NCBI RefSeq assembly: GCF_017377855.1
Contig: NZ_JAFREP010000014.1
Coordinates: 62,001-126,000, forward strand
DNA from: Acanthopleuribacter pedis
GTDB taxonomy: Bacteria > Acidobacteriota > Holophagae > Acanthopleuribacterales > Acanthopleuribacteraceae
Length of the DNA: 64,000 nucleotides
Direction of reading: 5' to 3'
Shown: positions 10,533 through 20,300 of the stretch, one piece after another
Layout of the letters: every line of letters begins with the position of its first letter
Numbering within the stretch: the first letter of the stretch is position 1
The notes under the pieces: model-generated
What the model saw: the letters and a program-made list of their open reading frames with translations, nothing else
Told to the model about the DNA's origin: nothing
Databases searched by the model: none
Position numbers and translations under genes: made by a program

Positions 10533-12863
10533 TCACACCGCGGTCGTGGCAGCGTCCTGTAGCTTCTCGACCCGCGCCGGCACGTATTTGTGCCAAGGGG
10601 TTCCCGCAAAAAAGTCCTTGCGGTTGGAAGCCGTTAAATCGTTGGGCGCGATACCGATGCGCACCGAGCTCCCATCCCCGCCGTCGTAGTCCACACCGAG
10701 CCCGTTCGGCAGGCTGACGCATCCTGGCCGCTGGTGTTCGGTGACCAAGAGGTGGGTTTCACCCGAGCCGGTTTGGGTGGTGATTTTCACCAGGTCACCC
10801 GATTTGAGGGCGAGGGAGGATGCGTCCTTCGGGTGCATGTACAGACGGGTCGCCTTGGCTTTTTTGTCCCAAGAGGCGTCGCGAATGATGGTGTTGGACG
10901 TTTCGGCGCGGCGCTGGCCCGCCGTGAGGACGAATGGGAATTCCGCCGGGTTGGCCAAAAGGTCCGTTTGCAGGTTGGCGACCCGTGGGAACAGTTCCTC
11001 CAAGTGGAGCTGGATGCGACGTCCCGCGCGACCCACGCGGTTCCAGGTTTCGCTGTAATCCGAACCCGCGTCGCAAAACACCATGCCGGAGGGACTGCCG
11101 ATCAGGGTGTCAAAGAGCCTTTCACCTGCTTGCCAGGGCGATCCCGCGAAGCCGGCGTTGGCCGCGGCAAGGGGGTTTTTGCGCACGAATTGGTGGCAGA
11201 GCCCCCAGAACGGGGCCGTTGCCGCCGCTTCGCCGTCGGCAAGCGTGGTGCCCAAGGTGCGGTAGAGCAGCGACGGCAGCACTTTTTTTACCTCGGGTCG
11301 CAGCCTCATTAAGCCGAGCAAGGCGGCGGAGAACGGGCGTCGGCCCAGCTTGGCGGCGGTTCGCAGCAGCCTTACATGGCGCGGCTTGAGCGCGCCCAAG
11401 GCTTCAATGAGGCGGGTGTGAATTTCCGCTTCAATCAAGGTGCCCGGCAGTGGGTCCGCGACCGGTCTACGGATGTGAAAGGTATTGCGGGGATAGTCGA
11501 TTTGGAAAAAAACGCATTCGTGTTTTTCGAAGGCGTTGGCCGCGGGCAAAACGTAATCGGCGAGGCGGGCGGTTTCGGTCATGGCCACATCCACCACCAC
11601 CGAGAACTCCAGGGCGCGAATCGCCGCGCGGATGCGGGCGCTGTCCGCGTAGGAATGGGCGGGATTGGCGCTTTCGATAATGGCCGCGCGGAAGCGGTCC
11701 GGGTGGTCGGTCAGGATTTCATCGGGAATCTCGTTGCAGGGCAACAGGCCGGTAATCACCTTAGAACCCAGCACCGGGCTCACTTTTTTCTTGCGCGGCT
11801 TTTTCGTGGTGCCCGACACCTCGCCTTTGCTCGCCTCGGTGACCGACAGCAGCGAGATCGCGATGTGGGCCGCGCCCTTTTTGGCAAAATTACCGGTAAT
11901 CACCAGCAGCACGCGGTGCAGGTAGCTGACCAGGGTGGAGTTGATATTTTGCTGGGTTCCCAGGTCCTCGAAAATCGAAGCCGAGCGGGCCGTTGCCAGC
12001 CGTCGGGCCGCGCGGCGCAGCAAGTCCTCGTCCAGTTCGCTGATCGCACAATATTCGCCCACGGACAGTTGCAGAAAGTGGTCGCGAATCGCGTCAAATC
12101 CTTCCGTGTGTTGTGCGATAAAGGCCTTGTCCTGCAAACCCTCCTGAAGAATCACCGCGATCATCGCCGACAAAACCCAGGCATCGGTTCCTGGCCGAAC
12201 CTGAAGGTGAAAATCGGCCATTTTGGCCGTGTCGGTGGCACAGGGATCGAGCACGATCATCGACCGGTTGGGATCGCGGGCGATTTCTTTCAGCACCACG
12301 CGGGTGCGGGGAAAGCCGTGAGAATGCCAGGGGTTTTTGCCGAGGAACATGGCGACCTCGGCGTGTTCGAAATCGCCGTGGGGTCCGCCGCCGAACATTT
12401 TGCCCGCCACCCAGAATTCGCCTGTTTTTTCTTGGGCCAGGGCGTTGGTGCGGAATTTCACCCCGAGTACTTTTTGTAAACCGTCGCTGTAGAGCCCCCC
12501 GAGATGGTTGCCTTGCCCGCCGCCGCCGATGAACAGGATTTTGTCACCGCCGTGGCTGTCTTTGACCTTCTTCAAGCCGGCAGCGACCTCGGCAATGGCG
12601 ACGTCCCAGGAGACGTCCTCGTAGCTGCCGTCGGGTCGGCGCCGTTTGGGCGTATCGATGCGGTCGCGCCCCATGTGGTAGTAGTTGAGGCGCTGTGCTT
12701 TGTTGCAGAGGTAGCCGCGGGAGGAGGGGTTGTCCTTGTCGCCGCGAATCTTAACCAGCTCGCGGTTGTTTTTGCCGCCGGTTTGAATTTCGAGGCCGCA
12801 ATTGATGCTGCACAGGATACAGGCCGATTTTTTCCACACGGGATCGGTGCCGGGTTCCGCCAT
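10533..12863 (-). CDS. Molybdopterin oxidoreductase (formate dehydrogenase/BisC-like)
   Basis: A 776-aa molybdenum (bis-MGD) oxidoreductase. Near the N-terminus C15, C18, C22 and C53 form the C-x2-C-x3-C-x30-C pattern for a [4Fe-4S] cluster. The body has the family layout: GDKDNPSSRGYLC, a central Mo-pterin fold, and a C-terminal cap with dinucleotide-binding features (MHPKDASSLALKSGDLV). The substrate cannot be told; no obvious selenocysteine or cysteine ligand is visible around the Mo site. The ATG at 12863 is preceded by GGAG, and the divergent promoter lies just upstream, which excludes the longer frame to 12911. There is no Tat signal, so it is probably cytoplasmic. No electron-transfer subunit is adjacent. 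It is divergent from a MarR regulator with a shared palindromic operator, so it is probably controlled by it. Confidence 0.85.
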   Translation of the reverse strand: MAEPGTDPVWKKSACILCSINCGLEIQTGGKNNRELVKIRGDKDNPSSRGYLCNKAQRLNYYHMGRDRIDTPKRRRPDGSYEDVSWDVAIAEVAAGLKKVKDSHGGDKILFIGGGGQGNHLGGLYSDGLQKVLGVKFRTNALAQEKTGEFWVAGKMFGGGPHGDFEHAEVAMFLGKNPWHSHGFPRTRVVLKEIARDPNRSMIVLDPCATDTAKMADFHLQVRPGTDAWVLSAMIAVILQEGLQDKAFIAQHTEGFDAIRDHFLQLSVGEYCAISELDEDLLRRAARRLATARSASIFEDLGTQQNINSTLVSYLHRVLLVITGNFAKKGAAHIAISLLSVTEASKGEVSGTTKKPRKKKVSPVLGSKVITGLLPCNEIPDEILTDHPDRFRAAIIESANPAHSYADSARIRAAIRALEFSVVVDVAMTETARLADYVLPAANAFEKHECVFFQIDYPRNTFHIRRPVADPLPGTLIEAEIHTRLIEALGALKPRHVRLLRTAAKLGRRPFSAALLGLMRLRPEVKKVLPSLLYRTLGTTLADGEAAATAPFWGLCHQFVRKNPLAAANAGFAGSPWQAGERLFDTLIGSPSGMVFCDAGSDYSETWNRVGRAGRRIQLHLEELFPRVANLQTDLLANPAEFPFVLTAGQRRAETSNTIIRDASWDKKAKATRLYMHPKDASSLALKSGDLVKITTQTGSGETHLLVTEHQRPGCVSLPNGLGVDYDGGDGSSVRIGIAPNDLTASNRKDFFAGTPWHKYVPARVEKLQDAATTAV

Positions 12864-12911
12864 CGTTCGCTCCGCTGGGTTCGGTTTTGGAAGAGAGAAG
12901 GTCTCAACCAA

Positions 12912-12956
12912 ACCTAAGGCGCATTAGTTGACATGTCAACTAAAATTCACTAACCT
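12912..12956. promoter_or_regulatory. Divergent promoters overlapped by a 20-bp MarR-type operator
   Basis: TTAGTTGACATGTCAACTAA at 12924-12943 is a perfect 20-bp palindrome. Each half contains a consensus -35 hexamer TTGACA, one per strand. On the plus strand -35 is 12928-12933, followed after 17 bp by TAACCT (12951-12956). On the minus strand the -35 is the complement of 12935-12940, followed after 17 bp by TTAGGT (complement of 12912-12917). A dimeric MarR protein bound here would block both promoters. Palindrome and spacing are read directly; repressor identity is inferred from the adjacent gene. Confidence 0.8.
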
Positions 12957-12987
12957 GAGCCCATCCCAAACAAGAGGCGACGGCGCC

Positions 12988-13425
12988 ATGAGCGAACCAA
13001 CCGGAAAAAACCCACGCCTCATTTACCGGCTCAACGCGGCAAGGCATTGCCTGATGAAAAGCTTGGACGCCCAATGCCGCAAGGAACTGGACATCTCGGT
13101 GATCCAACTCACGGCGCTGATGGTACTGGGCAAACAAAACCGATGCCGCATGAAGGACTTGGCTGCAACGCTGATGTTGGACAAATCGGCGGTAACGGGA
13201 TTGGCCAAGCGCATGGAGGCGGGCGGCCTGATCACGAAATCCCGCGGCACGGAGGATTCACGCGCCACCTATCTAGAAATAACCGAGCGCGGCAAGGAAA
13301 AATTGGCCCAGGGCAAACCCTACCTAAAAACGATCAATGCCCGCCTAACCCAAGGCTTCACGGACGAAGAAATCAAAACCGTCACCCGCTTCCTCGACCA
13401 AATCACCCAAAATTTTTCAGTGTAG
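12988..13425 (+). CDS. MarR-family transcriptional regulator
   Basis: A 145-aa winged-helix DNA-binding protein of typical MarR length. The central part reads LTALMVLGKQNRCRMKDLA, then LMLDKSAVTGLAKRMEAGG (recognition helix region) and a wing with SRGTEDSRATYLEITERG, the classical MarR D-x-R-A-T-Y-L-x-L-T-xx-G signature. The open frame extends upstream to 12928, but the ATG at 12988 is taken because it fits MarR N-termini and lies downstream of the predicted promoter. It is transcribed divergently from the molybdopterin oxidoreductase and probably represses both that gene and itself through the palindrome at 12924-12943. The ligand is unknown. Confidence 0.92.
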   Translation: MSEPTGKNPRLIYRLNAARHCLMKSLDAQCRKELDISVIQLTALMVLGKQNRCRMKDLAATLMLDKSAVTGLAKRMEAGGLITKSRGTEDSRATYLEITERGKEKLAQGKPYLKTINARLTQGFTDEEIKTVTRFLDQITQNFSV

Positions 13426-13569
13426 GATCTAAGCGGCACGACATGTGGATTAAAGGCATGTTTTCAATTCGGGCCTACTATCTCGCTTCCTCGGTGCGAC
13501 CTAGTTGCGTCATTTCCTCTTAGCTCCAAGAACGTCGCTGCTCTAAACCTGGTTTAACGATTCGTTTAT

Positions 13570-14815
13570 GGATTTAAAGTACGATTAAGCGATGGACTCT
13601 GCAAAGCAAGACCCACTTCTACCATTTTGACAACAGACCCCCTAGTCCCGGTGTGTTCCACCGCGCCTACCCATCCGGTCTTGTCGTCGGTATAAGTCCG
13701 AACTTGAACTCTGGTGCGTCTCCCTGACACCTAAAAATGCTTAACCGAGGTCGCGGCCGCCGACATGCCGCCCTGCGCAAGGAAGACGCGAGCCACGCTG
13801 GAGCCCTGGCTACTAAGACTGGTATTGACATAACCAGGCCGCAAATGGAGATACCCGCATCCAGCACCCAGCCATTAGCCTGCGCCAAATCTCCACTCGT
13901 TTCACCCTGGCCACCTCATACCGGCTGACATTCACTGATTGGTGCCCGTTTTGGTCATCCCGCCTTTGGTTATTCTGATCCGTTGCACCACATCTTGGGA
14001 AACATCAATTTTTTTGCTCTCCCGGTGTTTTTGCGCCAGTTTTGCCAAAGGCTTTTTGTCATGTTCAATAACGAGCTTTTTGACAATTTTCTGTAAGGCC
14101 AACGCCCTGCGCGAAAAGTTTTCATACTCCTCACGCAGCACCGACACTACCCGCCAAAACCCATTACTGTCACGATCCACCCGCACACCCACTTCATGCT
14201 GCAAGGCATGGGACAACCGACTGTGAAACCGCGCTTCATGAAATCGCCGGTTCAGGTTCTCGAAATAGGGCGACCTACCCTTTTCATCCTCGGGGTGCTG
14301 AGTGATGTTAAATACAAACATATGCGCGTGCAAACTGGGATCAGGCACACCATCCACCGGTCGGGTCGTGATGTGAACAAACTCGTCCGCGAACAGATTC
14401 GCTGTTTTTGTGTGATATTGGGGTCCGTTCACCGTGAGACGGGTCTGAACCTCGGCCTAAATCTTTGCCATTTGCTTACCCACCCACACACACAGACACA
14501 CACAGGCGAAATACCGCAAGCAATTTCTTGTCCTTCGACATCTCATACAACACCGAAAAGGATGTGGGCGCATTAAAGGATGATGTCATTCCCCGCCATT
14601 CGCTCTTTCACGGCTTTAGGCGTCAACCGCGAGCCGTCCGGCCGCTGGCTTTTCCACCAACGGTCAGAGGACGCCATATCCACTTCGCTCTTTAGCCCAA
14701 GCGGATCGGCCAGGGGCCGATCCGCTGACCCAGCATTTCCTGGTCCTAATAATCCGCTCCCGGTATTACTCCTTGGCCGAATCCGCACTGTAACAGTACG
14801 TAAAATTCACCGTCA
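13570..14815 (-). pseudogene. Decayed MobF/TrwC-type conjugative relaxase-helicase
   Basis: Pieces of one relaxase gene lie in order on the minus strand in shifted frames. From about 14810 come YSADSAKE-like N-terminal remains, then SQRPDGSRLTPKAVKERMAG (14573-14788 frame), then FNAPTSFSVLYEMSKDKKL in another frame (14525-14580). The longest intact piece (13932-14432) holds FVHITTRPVDGVPDPSLHAH, the metal-binding HxH region of MobF relaxases. After a large deletion, helicase motif V/VI remains follow: GYVNTSLSSQGSSVARVFLA (about 13760-13840) and VRTYTDDKTG (about 13680-13720). In-frame stops and frameshifts separate the pieces, and most of the helicase is missing. A CA-rich stretch (about 14486-14504) sits at one break. 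This is a relic of a conjugative plasmid or ICE. Confidence 0.8.
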
Positions 14816-15244
14816 CACACCTCCCCACTCGCTCTTAGCGCACACAGCAGAGCATGCGCTAACTTCGCTGAATAAAACCCTTAAGACCAATCATTACGTT
14901 TCAGGGTGAATCCTGATGAAACAAAACACATTAAACGGTGCTATGCTGGAAGTCTGGATACTCGGAAAAACAGCTTAGCCGTTTGGCAAAAAGCCGATGG
15001 CCGAAATGCAAAAAAGGTGATGAATCTAGATGATCAACTGGCATGTTTTCGAGGGATTATCTAAGTGTAGTTTTCTTTGGTAGGGGATTTTGCGCATCAG
15101 AATTAACTTAGATTCAGAGGTTACCTTGTTGGGGGAACGAACCAAAAAGAACGGATATTACGAGCGCGTCATGATATAGTTTCCGAAAAGGGGAGTCAAC
15201 TGAAGCTTTTTACCCTCAACCGAAGTTTAATATGGAGTGATGAT
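14816..15244. other. AT-richer spacer between relaxase relic and HNH gene
   Basis: About 430 bp with no gene I can recognise. Base composition falls towards the HNH gene, matching imported DNA. A good Shine-Dalgarno (GGAG at 15235-15238) precedes the HNH start. No attachment site or terminal repeat was identified. Confidence 0.4.
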
Positions 15245-16390
15245 ATGATCTGTATCTATTGTAATGAACAGAAAGAGGAAAAGGAATTTTCCTTGGAGCA
15301 CATTTTTCCTGATGCGCTGGGCGGTGCACTCATGGATGATAACATATTCAAAACAAGGCAGGTGTGTCGCCGTTGCAACAGTATAAGTGGCCGGTTTGTT
15401 GACGGTCTCTTTATCAAGAGTTGGTTATCAGTAGCGGCGAGAGCAGAAAGTTCCAGGAAATATCTTGACTTAGAAAGAGGGTCTGCTCTCCCCTTTACTT
15501 ATGCCGGGAGGATGCAAGGAATTGAACTTGAAGATGGTATGGACTGTGACTACTGGATTGGTCCAAATGGTGATCGAGTTTATCATGTACATGAAGCTTA
15601 TGATGAACGCTCCATGACGTATGTCAGTGGAAACCCTATTACTAGAAAAAAGAAACCTGGAATTGCTGTGCTTTTTCCAAGAAATAATGAACAAAAATGG
15701 CTCCAGACAGTGTTTAAATCATTTGTAGCGAATTTCAAAAAAGCAAAACGCTACCTTGGCACACCGAATGACGGTCTTGGTCCACTCTTGAACACGGTTT
15801 TCCATGAGATCCTAAGCGAAGATCGACAGTTAGTTGAAACGCTACGAGAAAAAATGAATCAAGAACATCATGTGAGAATTTCAATGGAAGAGGGATTTGA
15901 ACAACGGTTCCTCGCAAAGGTTGCCTTAGGACTTGGTTTTCAGATTTTTGGAGAAAAATTTTTGAATTCAAGTTATGCTACATCCCTGCGCAATGCATTC
16001 TGGGAAAAAGACTTCAAGGAAAGACAAGCCAAAGGCGTTATATTCAAAAGTAGGCTTAGACAAGAAGATTGTCCTAGTGCATTAAAAGAGCTATTCTGGC
16101 CTGGAGCACACACGATCTGGCTGATTCCAAGTGGTCAATATTTAATACTTGGTATTTTTTTGTTTGGGTCGGAATTTTATGCTGTTGTTATTTCCGATGA
16201 ACCTGAAGTATGGAGGGGTAGTGAGCTCACTAGCGGCATTAACGGTTTTATTGTTGTTCCGCAAATAGATAAATTTGTTGGTCCTATATCTTCAAGTGAA
16301 TTCTTAGCACACCAACATGGTGTTGAATTGTCCGACAAGCTTAAGCCATTGGATGAAATCAGACAGCATTTGGACCAACAAGTAACTTAG
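15245..16390 (+). CDS. HNH-type endonuclease domain protein
   Basis: A 381-aa protein whose N-terminus is an HNH/zinc-finger nuclease module: CIYCNEQKEEKEFSLEHIFP (C-x2-C, then the H-I-x-P of the HNH core) followed by CRRCNSISG (second C-x2-C and the asparagine). The remaining 300 residues resemble no family I know; they contain no membrane segment. Start ATG at 15245 follows GGAGTGATGAT. The gene is clearly more AT-rich and uses different codons from its neighbours, indicating horizontal transfer. It stands alone between relics of a conjugative element and an AraC gene, with no methylase or immunity gene beside it. A mobile-element or defence role is possible, but not shown. Confidence 0.75.
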   Translation: MICIYCNEQKEEKEFSLEHIFPDALGGALMDDNIFKTRQVCRRCNSISGRFVDGLFIKSWLSVAARAESSRKYLDLERGSALPFTYAGRMQGIELEDGMDCDYWIGPNGDRVYHVHEAYDERSMTYVSGNPITRKKKPGIAVLFPRNNEQKWLQTVFKSFVANFKKAKRYLGTPNDGLGPLLNTVFHEILSEDRQLVETLREKMNQEHHVRISMEEGFEQRFLAKVALGLGFQIFGEKFLNSSYATSLRNAFWEKDFKERQAKGVIFKSRLRQEDCPSALKELFWPGAHTIWLIPSGQYLILGIFLFGSEFYAVVISDEPEVWRGSELTSGINGFIVVPQIDKFVGPISSSEFLAHQHGVELSDKLKPLDEIRQHLDQQVT

Positions 16391-16527
16391 TTCAAGCGAG
16401 TTGTGAGGCCAAAAGTTGGTGTGGTCTTTTCTTTCGGCACACGGTCGTTCTCCACTTCACGTTCCCCCAATCAAATAACTCCTCGCGCGTGGCCGAACGG
16501 GGTGGCCTGAACCGCCGCACCACCCTT

Positions 16528-16870
16528 TTAAAAATTCTTTTGCATCAAGGTCTCAGGTTTGTAAAACTCAATCGGGTCATTACCGCGAATTTATACCAAA
16601 TGGCTTCCTTTGTTGAAGAAGCGCACGCGCTGGATTGACTCTCCCATTTTTTTTACTTACGACCTTGTGCTTCTCGGTGTCCAGCCGAAGCATATAGTTG
16701 GGAAATTCGTCATCCTCGCTTCCTAGAGCAGACATCCGCAACATCCCATCCGGCCCGTAAAACACATCGCTAATGGCAATCGCCGCTGGCAAACCCATCT
16801 GTTCCTTGGTCACAAAGTGTCCCTTGCCGCCCTCCCAGATATTGGCCACACCAGTCACTTCTCCGGTAAA
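16528..16870 (-). pseudogene. Broken gene of unknown function
   Basis: An open segment (ATG 16858 to 16580) encodes WEGGKGHFVTKEQMGLPA...GMLRMSALGSEDDEFPNY. At a run of eight A residues the sensible reading appears to shift frame to MGESIQRVRFFNKGSHLV, meet a stop, then continue as IRGNDPIEFYKPETLMQKNF to a TAA at 16528-16530. The two frame-disrupting events suggest a decayed gene; the family is not recognised. It begins 16 bp after the AraC remnant, on the same strand, so it may once have been in its operon. Confidence 0.5.
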
Positions 16871-16873
16871 CTT

Positions 16874-17107
16874 TTACTCACGAAACAGCTTGGGATAAAC
16901 CCCCGGCGTTTGATTCGCCTGTCCCTTAAACGCGGTTTCAAAGACGCTTAAATTCACAAAAACCACGCTCATCGCCACCTGTTTCAAAGACAGCTTGCCT
17001 TCCACAAGCAAAGTCTTGGCAACCTCCATTCTTGTCTCATGAATGTAATTCCGAAGCGAGTCATGTTCGTTCTTAAACCGACGGCGTGAACTGCGCTCAC
17101 TACCTAC
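16874..17107 (-). pseudogene. C-terminal remnant of an AraC-family regulator
   Basis: On the minus strand 77 codons are open to a TAA at 16874-16876 but have no start. They read SERSSRRRFKNEHDSLRNYI, then RMEVAKTLLVEGKLSLKQVA, and finish QTPGVYPKLFRE. This is the two-helix-turn-helix end of AraC/XylS regulators (R-R-F-K, R-x-E-x-A-K-x-L-L, L-K-Q-V-A, Q-T-P-x-x-Y). The N-terminal half and the ligand-binding domain are absent, and a stop lies just upstream of the homologous part. It is therefore a fragment, consistent with decay of this island. Confidence 0.75.
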
Positions 17108-17276
17108 TCATTGGGCCGAATCAGGTTCACGCTTGTTGTGTGCCGTTCACTTCCTTTCACTTCCTTCAGACTCCGCTGTTACCGGTGACGCCCTTGCGAT
17201 TCGGTTTGTCTTGCCTCTGGTCAGGGCGTCGCCGGTTTCTTTCTGTCTGGCGGGTTTGCCCGCTGCGCTGGGAAAA

Positions 17277-17314
17277 CAAAAAACGGCGCCTATCGTGAGA
17301 TGGGCGCCGTTTTT
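17277..17314. terminator. Intrinsic terminator after giant gene 2
   Basis: AAACGGCGCC (17281-17290) pairs with GGCGCCGTTT (17303-17312) around a 12-nt loop. It is flanked by A-rich and T-rich tracts, so it could act on both strands. It lies 18 bp beyond the stop codon of the minus-strand giant gene. Confidence 0.85.
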
Positions 17315-17331
17315 CACGAAACAGTCTTGGC

Positions 17332-20300
17332 TTACTGGGCTTTTAGGGCTGACATTTGTTCGCCGTCTTTGCCGATGATTAACTGGAAGCCCGCCAGCGG
17401 CAGCTCCGCCGTCGCCTCCAACCAGCCTGGCAACGCCTGGGCGTCGCGGCCCGATTCCGGCAACAGCTGGCTGATGGTCTCAACCAACTTTTGACGTGCC
17501 GCCAATTGGCGCGTCGCCGTTTGGATCACCATGCCCTGGTTGTCGTACAGCGTGAAGGTGACGTTGACCACCGCGTTGTTGACGTTGACCACCGATACGC
17601 CCTGGAAGCTGCGGTTGGTGCTGTCGAAGAACGGGAAACATATGTTGGGTTTGACGCCGGTCGTGGCCTCCAGGCCCGCCATCTGTTTCTGGTTGTGCGT
17701 TCCGAACAACTCGAAGCCGACGATGTCCGCATCCGCGGTGACCTGTAACCAGTCAATATCCGCCGGTGAACCAATCGGCGCCAACAGATCCCGTGCCAGC
17801 ACCACCACCTTCTCGTTGGGCTCCAAGGTGCGGCTGATTTGGCCCACGCTGTTGCCCGCGGGTCCGAAACCCTCGATTAAGGCGCCTTGCGGTGCGTCGC
17901 CGATGTTGACCAGCGCGATGCCGGTCCAGAACTGGTTGACGTCGCGCGCGATGTGGGTGAAGTACAAGGTGTTGGGGACGTAGGTGAAGTTGGGGTTGTC
18001 CTCGCCGGTGTCGACCAACTCCAAGCCGGCCGAAACCCGCGAACCGTCGATGGTGCCGAAGACCTCGCTGCCTACCAACACGTTGTTGGCGTCAGCCTCG
18101 GTCATTTTGGCCCAAATCCGGTCGGTCGGCAGCGCGCCGCCGAAACGGTTCACGAAGTCGAACTGGTCCTGGCTGAACTTGTCGCGCACGGTCAGGTCGG
18201 CGCTGGAACCCTCCTCAACCGATTGGGTCAGGATCACCGCGCTCGTTTCGCTGTCGGTCGCGTTTACCACCGAGGCTCGGGTGAACCATTGGTCGACCTT
18301 CTCGGCGATGTGGGGCACGAACAATTCATTGCTCAGCTTCGTGCCCGCGCTGATCAGGTACTCTTCCTTGCCATCGCGTGCGCAGGTACGGGCGTATCCG
18401 GCGATGTCGCCGGTGGCGTCGACCTGGACCCAGGCGATTTCGCGCTGGTCACCGTCGAAGAACTGGCTGATCTCTTGGTGGGTGCGGCCGTTGCCCGCCA
18501 GCGTGAAGGGTGCGCGCGCCAAAATGTTGCCGTCGCGGTCGTAGGCAATTGCCTCAACGCTGATCTCGCTGTTGGTGGTGTTGACGATGCCGATTTCCGT
18601 GGTAAAGGTTTCATTCGATTGGATATCGGCGAAGTAAAGGCCGGGATTGAGGACGCTCACGGAAAACCCGTAGCTGAGCATGCGTTTTTGTTTTTCGCTG
18701 ATTTGGCTGATGCGCAGGAAGTATTCGCCCGCGCTTAAACCGTTGAGCTGGATCGAACCTTGGTTCGCGATGATGCGGCTGTTGAGCAGGGTTTGCAGGC
18801 CGTCGTACAACTCGGCGCGCACGGTGCCGTCGATGTTGATTTTGACGAGGATGCTCTGGCCGTTGCGTTCCACGTTAATGCGGTACACATCCACCGAGTT
18901 GGGATCGGGCAGGGTTTGGTTGTCGTAGTTCCCCGGGGGCAGCGGCTTGGCTTGGCCGAAGGTTTCGTTGGGTTCGAAGGTGTTTTCGTCGACCTCCAGC
19001 ACGGTAATGGTGCGGGTTACGGTCTCCGAAACCAAACCGTTGCGGGTACGCGCAAACAGCGACACGGTGAACACGCCTTCTTCCCTGAAGATGATGCGGC
19101 CCGGCGTTTGTTGGCTGCTGGTGCGACCGTCACCGAAGTCCCAGAAAAAGTCCAAATCCTCGACGCGGAATCCGCGCGGGTTGCGCACCCGTGCCTCGAA
19201 GTAAACGACCCCGGCTTCCGGCACGCGTTTGTTGGCGCCGAAGGGTTCAATCTGCACGTCGGTGGTCAGGTTGATGTCGACCTCGGGCGCCATGTTGCCA
19301 AAGATGTAGATGGAAACGGTGTCCTGGAGCAGGACATCCTCGGCATCGTCACGGGCAACCACGGTGACGTTGTAGCGGCCAGGCTGGGTGAAACTGTTGG
19401 TCACCGCGATGCCTTGGAGCTGGGTGCCGTTGCCGAAGTCCCAGAAAAATTCCAGCGCCTTTTTGCGTTGGTCCGGGTTGCTGACCTGGGCTTCGAAGTT
19501 AATGGTTTCGCCGGCCGAGAAGGTACTCGCGGGTTCGGGGCGGGTCACGGTCAGTTGCACCGGGCGCAGGTTCTCGAGCGAGACCAACACGTTGATGTAA
19601 TCGGTTGCGGTTAAGCCGTTGTCGTTCCGCGCCTCGGCAACCAGGGTGAAACGACCTTCTTCCGCGAAGGTCCAGTTGAGTTGACGGCCCTGGCCGAGGT
19701 TGGTGCCGGGATCGGAAATGAAGTACCAGCGGACCTGGGCGTTTTCCTCGTTGGTGGTGGCGATGAACTCAACGGTGGCGCCTTGGCTGAGGTTGAGCAG
19801 GTCGGCGGCGGGTTGGGTGATTTCAATGGCGGGCGGCAGGGCCTCGCGCACGCGGATCGAGACGCGGGCGGGGGAGAGGTCGCGGTTGCCGGCGGCGTCG
19901 ACGGCGTAACAGGCGGCGAGGTAAATCCCCGGGTTTTGGAAGGATGCGGTCACCGAGGCGCCGTTGAGGGTATTGCAATCGCCGTTGGATGCGCAAATCT
20001 CCCAAACGAAGCTGATGCTTTGGCCCTGGGCGTCGCTGCCGGCGGCCTCAAAGTTAATGCTTTGGCCCACGGTGAACTCGGCGTCGGCTTGGGGGCTGGT
20101 GATGCTGGTTTCCGGTGCCTCGTTGTCACCGTCACCGCCGTCACCACCGTCACCGCCGTCACCGCCGTTGTCGCCGTCCCTGATGGTGATCAGCTGGGTG
20201 GCGGGTAAGACGGGTACCACGGTGGCGGGCAAGAGTTGCAGGCGAATGGTTTCATCGCCCTCCTGGAGGCTGTCGTTGTTAACGAAAAAGGACAGGGTCG

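Noticed and set aside
11376..12479. 367-codon plus-strand frame opposite the oxidoreductase
   Set aside because: Shadow of the well-supported minus-strand gene, with no recognisable motif.
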